Shown in pieces: positions 14,695 through 21,808 of a stretch of 24,600 nucleotides of DNA (positions are counted from its first letter, which is position 1; every line of letters begins with the position of its first letter). A program made the position numbers and the translations under genes. The stretch is from Proteobacteria bacterium UBA964 (GTDB lineage: Bacteria > Pseudomonadota > Gammaproteobacteria > Steroidobacterales > Steroidobacteraceae), in the NCBI GenBank assembly GCA_002292945.1, contig DBCG01000136.1, forward strand, positions 44,169 through 68,768, in the 5' to 3' direction. The notes beneath the pieces are model-generated. The model did not search any database and was not told the origin of the DNA. It saw only the letters and a program-made list of their open reading frames with translations.

Positions 14695-15486
14695 ATGTTG
14701 CTGCTGTTGTCCGCCATGCCCGAGGAGATCGAGTCGCTGCGGCCGCTGCTGTCGGATGCGCGGACCCTCGAGGGCGCCGGTACGGCTCGCGCAGCTTGGC
14801 GTGGGCGGCTGCACGGCCATGACGTCACGCTCGCGTTCGCGCGTTGGGGCAAGGTGGCCGCGGCAGCGACCGCTGCCCACCTGATCACCCGGACGCGACC
14901 GTCGCAGGTGATCTTCACCGGTATCGCCGGTGCGCTGCGTGAGGACCTCGCGATCGGCGATCTCGTCGTCGGCCGCGACCTCTATCAGCACGATCTCGAC
15001 GCCTCGCCGTTCTTCGCGCCGACCGAGGTGCCCCTGCTTGGGCGGGCCGCGCTACCGACGGATCCTCGGCTGTCGCAGGCGCTGCAGAGCGCGGCAGAGG
15101 CGTGGTGCGCGCAGTCCGAGGACGACATGGACCGTCCCCGGAGGGTCGTGCGCGCGGATATCGCCACCGGTGATCAGGTGATCGGCAGCCGTACCGCGCG
15201 CGACGCGGTGCGCCGCCGTGTGCCGAGCGCCGCCTGTGTGGAAATGGAGGGTGCGGCGGTCGCACAGGTCTGCCATGAGTTCGGGCTGCCCTTCGCCTGT
15301 CTGCGCCTCATCTCGGACGCCGCCGACGAGCGTATCGACCCGACGGACATCTTCGCCCTGGCGCGCCGCTCCGGTCGGGTCACGGCAGCGATCCTCGCCC
15401 GTTGGCGCTCAGATCACGAGCGGGACGATGAAGGCGCAGAGCAAGGCGATCAACACCGCACCGACGAGATCGACCCAGAGGCCTGA
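14695..15486 (+). CDS. mtnN: 5'-methylthioadenosine/S-adenosylhomocysteine nucleosidase
   Basis: Cleaves adenine from MTA and SAH, recycling products of S-adenosylmethionine use. The protein is 263 residues. Visible family features: the N-terminal LLLLSAMPEEIESL, where Glu11 aligns with the catalytic Glu12 of E. coli; FTGIAGALREDLAIGDLVVG; the substrate-binding CVEMEG (Glu183, Glu185); and LISDAADE with catalytic Asp208. The family core ends near residue 238 (ILARWRS); the last 25 residues (DHERDDEGAEQGD...) are charged, and their DNA overlaps the 3' end of the convergent transporter gene, so they look like an accidental extension. It begins 18 bases after the diheme gene and may be in the same message, though the functions are not related in an obvious way. 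Confidence 0.9.
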   Translation: MLLLLSAMPEEIESLRPLLSDARTLEGAGTARAAWRGRLHGHDVTLAFARWGKVAAAATAAHLITRTRPSQVIFTGIAGALREDLAIGDLVVGRDLYQHDLDASPFFAPTEVPLLGRAALPTDPRLSQALQSAAEAWCAQSEDDMDRPRRVVRADIATGDQVIGSRTARDAVRRRVPSAACVEMEGAAVAQVCHEFGLPFACLRLISDAADERIDPTDIFALARRSGRVTAAILARWRSDHERDDEGAEQGDQHRTDEIDPEA

Positions 15487-16845
15487 TTTCAGCATCGCCG
15501 CGATGGGCACCTGCCCGCTCGAGTACACGAGCGCATTGGAGGACGTCGCCGCCGGATTGGCGAACCCCAGATTCGCCGCCATCGCGGCGCAGAGCGCGCC
15601 GAGCGCCGGATCGAATCCGGCGCCAGCGGCGAGTCCACCGGCGATGGGCATGAAGATGGTGGCGGTCGCCATGTTGCTCGCCGCCTCGGTGATGAGCGCG
15701 CAGAGCAAGGCGATCGCCAACAGCATCGGCAACAAAGGCAGTCCGCCGACGGCGCCCAATGCGCTGCCCAACCAGGCCGACAATCCTGACTTGACCACGG
15801 CATCGGCGAGCGCCAGACCGCCACCCAGAAGCAGTATCAGATACCAAGGCGCGCGACGCGCATCCTCCCACTCGAGCAGACGCGGCGCAGTCCCGTCGCG
15901 TACCGTGCCGCTCGGCAGGATCGTGAGCAGCAGCGCGCCTGCCACGGCGATCCCCGCGTCGGTGATGCCCGGTAGATATCTTGCGATCAACGGTTGGAAG
16001 ATCCAGGCCGCCGCCACCAGCGACACCACGCCGAGCACCCGCCACTCGGGTGGGGTCCACGCACCCGGGGAGCCGAGCGCAGTGCGCAAGGCATCCGGAT
16101 GCGCAGCCGCGAGCTCGAACGGCAGGGTGATGCGCCGCAGGATCCACCAACACGCCGGGAGCGCCAGCAACATGAACGGCACGCCGAAAGCCATCCAGTC
16201 GAGGAACGAGATCTGCACACCGTAACTGCGCTCGAGGATACCGAGCGCGATCGCGTTGACGGGCGTCCCGATGGGTGTGGCGAATCCGCCGAGATTCGAG
16301 GAGAGCGCGATGGATAGGATGAGTGCGGCGGCGAAATTCCGGGCATCGCGGCCGGGAGGCGTCGTCGCACCCTCGCCGTGGGTCGTCGACAAGACCGCGA
16401 GCGCAATCGGCAGCATCATCACCGTGGTCGCGGAGTTGTTGACCCACATCGAGATGAAGGCGGTCACCGCCATGAGCGCGAACAACAAAGCGCCGGGCGA
16501 GGAACCCACGCGCGACATGACCGACAAGGCGACCCGACGATGCAAGCCCCACCGCTCGAACGCGAGCCCGAGCATCGCCCCGCCGAGGATCAGGAACATC
16601 ACGGGCGACATGTACTGCGCTGCGACCGCGTCCGGCTTGGCGATACCCATGAGCGGCAGCGCGAGGAACGGCAGGCTGCCGGTCAGGGCGACCGGCACCG
16701 CCTCGGTGAACCACCAGCAGGCGATCAACAAGGTGAGCGCCGCAACGCTCCATCCCTCGGCTGACAGGCCTGCCGGTGCCGGCATCGCCTGCATCGAGGC
16801 GAACAACGCCACGCCGATCCAGAATCCGCTGCGGCCGACGCTCAT
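15409..16845 (-). CDS. DASS (SLC13) family sodium/carboxylate transporter
   Basis: Integral inner-membrane carrier of the divalent anion:sodium symporter family, 478 residues with about a dozen hydrophobic segments. Family features include FTEAVPVALTGSLPFLALPL near the N-terminus, the first re-entrant hairpin ISMWVNNSATTVMMLPIA (131-148), SSNLGGFATPIGTPVNAIA (182-200), LILLLGGGLALADAVVKSGLS, and the second hairpin ITEAASNMATATIFMPIAG (385-403). The Ser-Asn-Thr motifs that bind sodium and substrate in characterised members read Asn-Asn-Ser (136-138) and Ser-Asn-Met (390-392) here. Likely substrates are C4-C6 dicarboxylates or related carboxylates. The start codon overlaps the stop of the IorB-like gene (ATGA), making it the last gene of the catabolic cluster and suggesting that it moves the pathway's substrate or product. 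Confidence 0.93.
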   Translation of the reverse strand: MSVGRSGFWIGVALFASMQAMPAPAGLSAEGWSVAALTLLIACWWFTEAVPVALTGSLPFLALPLMGIAKPDAVAAQYMSPVMFLILGGAMLGLAFERWGLHRRVALSVMSRVGSSPGALLFALMAVTAFISMWVNNSATTVMMLPIALAVLSTTHGEGATTPPGRDARNFAAALILSIALSSNLGGFATPIGTPVNAIALGILERSYGVQISFLDWMAFGVPFMLLALPACWWILRRITLPFELAAAHPDALRTALGSPGAWTPPEWRVLGVVSLVAAAWIFQPLIARYLPGITDAGIAVAGALLLTILPSGTVRDGTAPRLLEWEDARRAPWYLILLLGGGLALADAVVKSGLSAWLGSALGAVGGLPLLPMLLAIALLCALITEAASNMATATIFMPIAGGLAAGAGFDPALGALCAAMAANLGFANPAATSSNALVYSSGQVPIAAMLKSGLWVDLVGAVLIALLCAFIVPLVI

Positions 16846-19100
16846 GCGAAGGAATAGCCGCCCGTGACGAGCGGCAATCGACGGGGCCGCTCGCCGCTCG
16901 CGGCGAAGATCGCCGCGGTCAAGGCGGGTGCGATCCCCGGGGTCGAGATCTCGCCGACGCCGCCACTCGCTGCGGTCGAGTCGATGAGGTGTACCTCGAT
17001 CGGCGGCGCACCAGAGAACCGCAGCAATGGCGCTCCGTCGAAATTGCTGGCTTTCGCCTTGCCGTCTGCGAAATCGATCCCGCCATCTATTGCAGCAGAC
17101 AGCCCGAACAAGATCCCACCAGACACCTGAGCCTCGACACTACCCGGATCGATGACCCGTCCACAATCAACGACCGCGACGATACGCTCGATGTGTAGCG
17201 CACGTCCGACCGCACGCAGCTCGACCGCTTGTGCACACCAAGAACCGAACCCGACCGTGAGCGCGATTCCGCGGCCCACAGTCCCGCCCGACGGGTGACT
17301 GGGCGGGCGACCGCCGCGCGTCGCGTGCGGTGGGACATCCAGCTTCCAACCGATCCGATGCGCCGCTTCGGTGAGCACCGCGACCGCCCGCGGGTCGCCA
17401 GCCGCCAGTTCCAGACGCAGTGCGAGTGGATCGCGACCGCTCACCGCGGCGATATCGTCGAGCGTGCTCTCCGAGAAGAACCCGTTCATCGACTGCGCGA
17501 CTGAACGCCACGTGCCGACCGGTACCGGCTCCATGGTCTCGACGAAATCCGCGAACGGCGCGGGAATGGCATAGCGGTCGCCGATCAGCCCACTCGTCAT
17601 GAACGGATCGCCGAGCCCAGGCACGGGTGCGCGTCGTTGATAACGCCACATGCTGATACCCGAGATGCGGGTGTGCAGACCGAGGATCCGCCCCTGTGCA
17701 TCGAGGCCGACCCGACTACGGGCCATATGTGCCGGCCTGAACCGGTCGTGACGGAAATCCTGCTCGCGGGTCCACGTCAACTTGATCGGCGTACCCGGCC
17801 GACCGCGTGCGACCTCCACCGCTTGCCGAACGAAATCGGTTTCCCACTTCCGCCCGAATCCTCCGCCGAGAAAAGTCACCTGCAACGAGCAGCGATCACG
17901 GGGCAACCCGGACGCCTGCGCAATCACATCGCGGGTACCATCGGGATGTTGCGTCGGCGCCCAGACCTGTGCGCCCTCTGCCGTCACACGCGCCGTGGCG
18001 TTCAACGGCTCCATCGTCGCATGCGCAAGGAACGGCACCTCGTAGGTCCACTCGAACCGGCGGGTTGCAGCACGCAGCGCCGCGTCGTGGGCCGAGCGAT
18101 CGTGGGTGCGACCCGCCGCCGCACGGGCGACTTGGGCCCGATCGTCCTGCGCGAGCGCCTCGCGTAGCCGGGTCCGCATGCCATCGCTCTCGACGCCGAG
18201 GGAATCGCGATCGTCGAACAGCGTCTGCGGATGCCCCTCGAGCGCACGCGCAGCCTGCATCGCATGCCAAGTGGTCCGAGCGACCACCGCGATGCCATCA
18301 CTGATCGGATAGGCGTCGAGCACGCCGGGCATCGCCAACGCCGCATCGCGTGAGAAACTGATGACCCGGCCCGCAACGCTCGGCGATCGACAAAGGACGG
18401 CGTAAAGCATCCCTGGCAGCTGAACATCGATGCCGAACACCGCGGTCCCGGTGACTTTGCCGATGGCGTCTTTGCGCGGGGTGGTATGTCCGACCAGCCG
18501 ATAAGTCGCCGGATCCTTGAACCGCGGTTCGGTGGGCACGGTCTGCAACGCTGCCGCATCGGCCAAAACGCCGAATCCCAAGCGCCGCGCCGTCGGCGTA
18601 TGGATCACGCTCGAAGCCGCCGCGACACACTCACCTGCGGGGACCTCCCAACGCGTTGCCGCTGCAGCGATGAGCATCTCCCGTGCGCTAGCGCCGGCTC
18701 GGCGCATCACATCGCCGTAGCTGCTGATCGAATCGCTGCCGGCTGTGCGATGGCGGCCGGTCGATGGATGACGGAAGGCATCGTCGGCGCTCGGCAGGTG
18801 GATCACGACCTGCGCCCAGTCCGCTTCCAGCTCCTCCGCGAGGATCTTGGCGAGACCGTCGTGGGTCCCCTGCCCCATCTCCGACTGTGGCCCGGTGATA
18901 TGCACCACGCCGTCCGCAGTGATCGCCAAGAACACGCTGAAGCGGGCACGGCGCGCAACCTCCGCGAGGTCTCCCGGCGCCAGCACCTCGGCGTGACCGG
19001 AACCTGCCCTCACGCCCAACCACAGACCGCCGCTGGTGAGGGCCGCCGCCTGCAGGAAGCGGCGACGCGCAGGCGACTCGGCTGTCAGTGGCGAGGTCAT
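16842..19100 (-). CDS. Tat-exported molybdopterin hydroxylase, IorB/aldehyde oxidase-like large subunit
   Basis: Molybdenum cofactor-binding subunit of the xanthine oxidase family, closest in layout to isoquinoline 1-oxidoreductase beta (IorB), 752 residues. Such enzymes hydroxylate N-heterocycles or aldehydes with water. Residues 11-35 form a twin-arginine signal (ARRRFLQAAALTSGG), so the folded enzyme should act in the periplasm or at the membrane. Cofactor motifs: GPQSEMGQGT (70-79), HATMEPLNATA (360-370), GGGFGRKW (412-419), MEPVPVGTWRSV, and the catalytic Glu717 in GGVGEISTPGIAPALTAAIF. The start ATG at 19100 lies four bases after the amidase stop; a frame open to 19361 lies inside that gene. 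The small 2Fe-2S subunit (IorA) that usually accompanies this family is not adjacent on either side. The stop overlaps the transporter start. Confidence 0.93.
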   Translation of the reverse strand: MTSPLTAESPARRRFLQAAALTSGGLWLGVRAGSGHAEVLAPGDLAEVARRARFSVFLAITADGVVHITGPQSEMGQGTHDGLAKILAEELEADWAQVVIHLPSADDAFRHPSTGRHRTAGSDSISSYGDVMRRAGASAREMLIAAAATRWEVPAGECVAAASSVIHTPTARRLGFGVLADAAALQTVPTEPRFKDPATYRLVGHTTPRKDAIGKVTGTAVFGIDVQLPGMLYAVLCRSPSVAGRVISFSRDAALAMPGVLDAYPISDGIAVVARTTWHAMQAARALEGHPQTLFDDRDSLGVESDGMRTRLREALAQDDRAQVARAAAGRTHDRSAHDAALRAATRRFEWTYEVPFLAHATMEPLNATARVTAEGAQVWAPTQHPDGTRDVIAQASGLPRDRCSLQVTFLGGGFGRKWETDFVRQAVEVARGRPGTPIKLTWTREQDFRHDRFRPAHMARSRVGLDAQGRILGLHTRISGISMWRYQRRAPVPGLGDPFMTSGLIGDRYAIPAPFADFVETMEPVPVGTWRSVAQSMNGFFSESTLDDIAAVSGRDPLALRLELAAGDPRAVAVLTEAAHRIGWKLDVPPHATRGGRPPSHPSGGTVGRGIALTVGFGSWCAQAVELRAVGRALHIERIVAVVDCGRVIDPGSVEAQVSGGILFGLSAAIDGGIDFADGKAKASNFDGAPLLRFSGAPPIEVHLIDSTAASGGVGEISTPGIAPALTAAIFAASGERPRRLPLVTGGYSFA

Positions 19101-19104
19101 CCGC

Positions 19105-19752
19105 TCAGGCGCCGGGAGGTCGCTGTGACGCCGTCGGCTGTAGCCCCTGGATCCAGGTTTCGGCCTTCGCGCGATCGATGATATCGGCATACCGCCGACC
19201 GACGTCCCGCAGGGTGTCCTCGTGGGGGCCAGCTTCCGCATCGCCACAACAATCCGCCACCACCTGCACACGCAGCCCGTAGGAGAACGCGTCCACGATG
19301 GTGGCGCGCACGCATCCGCTCGTGGTGCAACCGGTGATGAAAACGGTGTCGACCCCTTCACGCACGAGATAGCTGATCAGCGGCGTGTGGAAGAACATCG
19401 ACGGACCGTTCTTGCAGTAGGTGAAATCGGTCGGATCGAAGATCTTCGGGTCCATCTCCGTGCAAGGATGGCCGTAGAAGAACTCGCGGCGGACCGCGCC
19501 GACCTTCCAGAGCGGCATGTCGCGCGTGCTGCAGTAGGCGGTATAGCAAGCGGCGACCGGTAGCCCTGCGGCCCGCGCCACCTTCAGAAAGCCGGAGGTC
19601 TCGTCACGCGCGCGATGCAGCCGTTCTAGGCCGCCGAGCTCGTACCGGGGATCCGTGAAGGCCAGTTGCCAGTCGACCACCAGGACCGCGGCACGGCTGC
19701 CGAAGCCGATGTCTCCGCTCGAGTAGCCGACCTGCCGATATCTGTCGTTCAT
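19105..19752 (-). CDS. Isochorismatase-fold cysteine amidohydrolase (N-carbamoylsarcosine/maleamate amidase-like)
   Basis: Cysteine hydrolase of 215 residues, probably cleaving a terminal amide or N-carbamoyl group to release ammonia. The Asp-Lys-Cys triad is present: Asp27 in VLVVDWQLAF, Lys114 in YCKNGPSMFF and Cys147 in ITGCTTSGCVRATIVDAF; the Thr-Thr-Ser-Gly-Cys turn and the following EDC-like VVADCCGDAEAGPH are typical of N-carbamoylsarcosine amidase and maleamate amidase, rather than of isochorismatases proper, which lack the nucleophilic Cys. The start ATG 19752 has GGGAG six bases upstream; the longer frame to 19821 would run through a terminator hairpin. It lies between hyuB and the molybdenum hydroxylase, four bases from the latter. 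The exact substrate cannot be stated. Confidence 0.88.
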   Translation of the reverse strand: MNDRYRQVGYSSGDIGFGSRAAVLVVDWQLAFTDPRYELGGLERLHRARDETSGFLKVARAAGLPVAACYTAYCSTRDMPLWKVGAVRREFFYGHPCTEMDPKIFDPTDFTYCKNGPSMFFHTPLISYLVREGVDTVFITGCTTSGCVRATIVDAFSYGLRVQVVADCCGDAEAGPHEDTLRDVGRRYADIIDRAKAETWIQGLQPTASQRPPGA

Positions 19753-19758
19753 CTGCCG

Positions 19759-19763
19759 CTCCC
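19759..19763 (-). promoter_or_regulatory. Ribosome binding site deciding the amidase start
   Basis: GGGAG on the minus strand, six bases before the ATG at 19752. It lies downstream of the terminator hairpin, so the amidase start does not depend on translating through it. Confidence 0.65.
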
Positions 19764-19779
19764 GGGCATCACGGTCGTC

Positions 19780-19811
19780 AAAAAAAATCCCCGCACCTTG
19801 CGGAGCGGGGA
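19780..19811 (-). terminator. Intrinsic terminator after hyuB
   Basis: On the minus strand TCCCCGC and GCGGGGA form a perfect seven-pair stem around a ten-base loop, followed by eight T residues (plus-strand A-run 19780-19787). It begins 28 bases after the hyuB stop and its T-run ends 27 bases before the amidase start codon. This is the clearest rho-independent terminator in the window. An alternative internal hairpin CCGCA-CCT-TGCGG (19791-19803) is mutually exclusive with the main stem. Confidence 0.88.
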
Positions 19812-19839
19812 CCGATGTCATCGCCAGCGGGGCACGCGC

Positions 19840-21804
19840 TCAGGCGGCCTTGCGGCGCTTCTTCTTGGTCACGAGGGTCTTGGTCGCGAGCTTCTTGGCC
19901 GCCAGCTCCTTCGCCAGCATGGCCTCCGCCGCGACCTTCGCCCACTTGGTGAAGACCGGGGCACGCGGCGGCTCGAAGCCTGTCTCGGCCTTGCAGCGCG
20001 CCTTGAGCTCCTCGATCGACTCGAAGCCGCGGTCGAAGATCTTCTTCGGCCCGCGCTTGGCACGCATCTGGGCGCGCAGCGCCTCGGTGGCGCCAGCCTC
20101 GACCTCGCCCGACTTCGTGATCACGACGCCGTAACGGCGCGCTCCGTCGATGGTGACGAGCCCTGCCGCCACATCGAACGCCACCTGTTCGGTCGTGCGC
20201 TCGAGCGGATCGCCCCAACCGCCACCACCCCATGTGTCGGCGATCAGCAGGTCACCGGCCTCGACCTTCACGTGATCGATCTTGGAGGGCAACAGCGCCT
20301 CGGTACCGTCCGCGCGCTGCAGAAGCTTGCGACTGCGGGCGCCCGGCTCGCCGCCGTTCGCACCCCAGGGATAGGTGAGCCAGCGATCGTCGTGGATCGA
20401 GATCTCACCGGGCTCGAGGAAGCGATAGCCGATCCGCAGGCCGTTGCCGCCGCGGTTCTTGCCGGCGCCGCCGGTGTCCGCGATGGTCTCGTAGATGTCG
20501 ATGCGCAGCGGGAAGTAGCTCTCGAGGAACTCGTTCGGCACGTTGGTGAACGAGGGCCAGAGCGAGTGTCCGTCCGGGCCGTCACCGAACGGCTTGCCCG
20601 GGATGCCGCCGAACGTGATCTGGTAGAGCTGATACCACTCGCCGTTCTTGTCGTACCCCGAGTACATGAAGTGCGGGCTGTCCGAGAAGCCGGCGCCGCA
20701 CATGAAGTCCGGGTTACCTTGACCCAGCAGGCCCGCAAGGATGTCGAAGATGCGGCCGAGCGCATGGGTGCGGCAGGACAGCGCAGCAGGCTTGAGCGGC
20801 TTAAGCAGACTGCCCGGCGGGATCCGGACTTCCATGAGGTCGTAGAAGCCGTCGTTGAACAGGATCTGCGGGTCGAAGACCATGATCATGTAGATGCCGG
20901 CGAACATCTTGAACATCTCTTCGTTCAACAGGAAGTTGATCGAGGAGATCGACTGCGGGTCGGTGCCCGTGAAGTCGAAGATGCACTTGTCACCCTCGCG
21001 CCACATCGCGCACTTGATGCGGTACGGGCCCATGTCGAGGCCGTCATCGCAGATGTAGTCCTCGAAGAACTGCTTGGTCTCCGGGACGTTCTGACGGATC
21101 AGGGCACGCATCGCTCGCTTGTTGCGCTCGAGCATGGCGTCCATCGCGGAGTAGAACACGTCGTCGCCGAAACGCTCGGCGATCTCGACGCAACGCGCGG
21201 CCGCCGTGCGCAGCGCCGCGGTGATGGCGTTGAAGTCGGACAGGTTCCATTCCGGCAGGCGGCAGTTGTGCAGCACGACACGCAGCACATCTTCGTTGAG
21301 CTTGCCGGCCTTGAAGATCTTGGTGGGCGGGACGACGATCCCGTCCTCGTAGATCGTGGTGCCGTCGGTGGGCAGCGACCCTGGTACTTTGCCACCCACA
21401 TCGGTCATGTGGCCGAACATCGCCGACCAGGCGATGATGCGGCCGCCGCGATACACCGGCATCAGCATGAGCCAGTCGTTGGCGTGGCTGATGGCGCCGT
21501 TGACCGAGTACGGGTCGGAGGTGAGGAAGATGTCGCCTTCTTCCACCGTGCCATCGTAACCCTGCATGAACCCCCAGATGAACGAACCGAACTGCCCGAC
21601 GACCATCTTGCCGTCGGTGTTGGCGATCATCGGGAATTCGTCGTGCTGCTCGCGGATGCCGGGCGACATCGCCGTGCGGAAGAGCACGGTATCCATCTCG
21701 TAGCGCGCATTGCGCAGCGCGCTCTCGATGATGTCGATGGTGACGGTGTCGACCTTCGTCTTCTTGAAGGGCTTTTTGTTGCGCTGGACGATCGTTGCGG
21801 GCAT
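19840..21804 (-). CDS. HyuB-family subunit (hydantoinase B/ketone carboxylase-like)
   Basis: Large metal-binding subunit of an ATP-dependent HyuA/HyuB enzyme, 654 residues. Relatives open hydantoins, 5-oxoproline or caprolactam, or carboxylate acetone or acetophenone. Family features in order: DIIESALRNARYEMDTVLFRTAMSPGIREQHDEFPMI near the N-terminus, IFLTSDPYSVNGAISHANDW, HMTDVGGKVPGSLPTDGTTIYEDGIVVPPTKIF, LPEWNLSDFNAITAALRTAAAR, FDFTGTDPQ, the PPGSL region, and GNPDFMCGAG. The extreme ends are lysine-rich: residues 9-17 (NKKPFKKTK) and a tail ending AKKLATKTLVTKKKRRKAA. It follows hyuA by four bases and precedes an intrinsic terminator. No third subunit like acetone carboxylase gamma is present, which favours a two-subunit amidohydrolase, but this is inference. 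Confidence 0.92.
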   Translation of the reverse strand: MPATIVQRNKKPFKKTKVDTVTIDIIESALRNARYEMDTVLFRTAMSPGIREQHDEFPMIANTDGKMVVGQFGSFIWGFMQGYDGTVEEGDIFLTSDPYSVNGAISHANDWLMLMPVYRGGRIIAWSAMFGHMTDVGGKVPGSLPTDGTTIYEDGIVVPPTKIFKAGKLNEDVLRVVLHNCRLPEWNLSDFNAITAALRTAAARCVEIAERFGDDVFYSAMDAMLERNKRAMRALIRQNVPETKQFFEDYICDDGLDMGPYRIKCAMWREGDKCIFDFTGTDPQSISSINFLLNEEMFKMFAGIYMIMVFDPQILFNDGFYDLMEVRIPPGSLLKPLKPAALSCRTHALGRIFDILAGLLGQGNPDFMCGAGFSDSPHFMYSGYDKNGEWYQLYQITFGGIPGKPFGDGPDGHSLWPSFTNVPNEFLESYFPLRIDIYETIADTGGAGKNRGGNGLRIGYRFLEPGEISIHDDRWLTYPWGANGGEPGARSRKLLQRADGTEALLPSKIDHVKVEAGDLLIADTWGGGGWGDPLERTTEQVAFDVAAGLVTIDGARRYGVVITKSGEVEAGATEALRAQMRAKRGPKKIFDRGFESIEELKARCKAETGFEPPRAPVFTKWAKVAAEAMLAKELAAKKLATKTLVTKKKRRKAA

Positions 21805-21808
21805 GGGA

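Noticed and set aside
15380..16753. 457-residue minus-strand frame overlapping the transporter gene in another phase
   Set aside because: Arg-rich out-of-frame reading of the DASS gene; it has no membrane segments, while the chosen frame has all family motifs.
19753..19821. Upstream start for the amidase gene
   Set aside because: The extension would translate through the intrinsic terminator and T-run; the ATG at 19752 has a good GGGAG.
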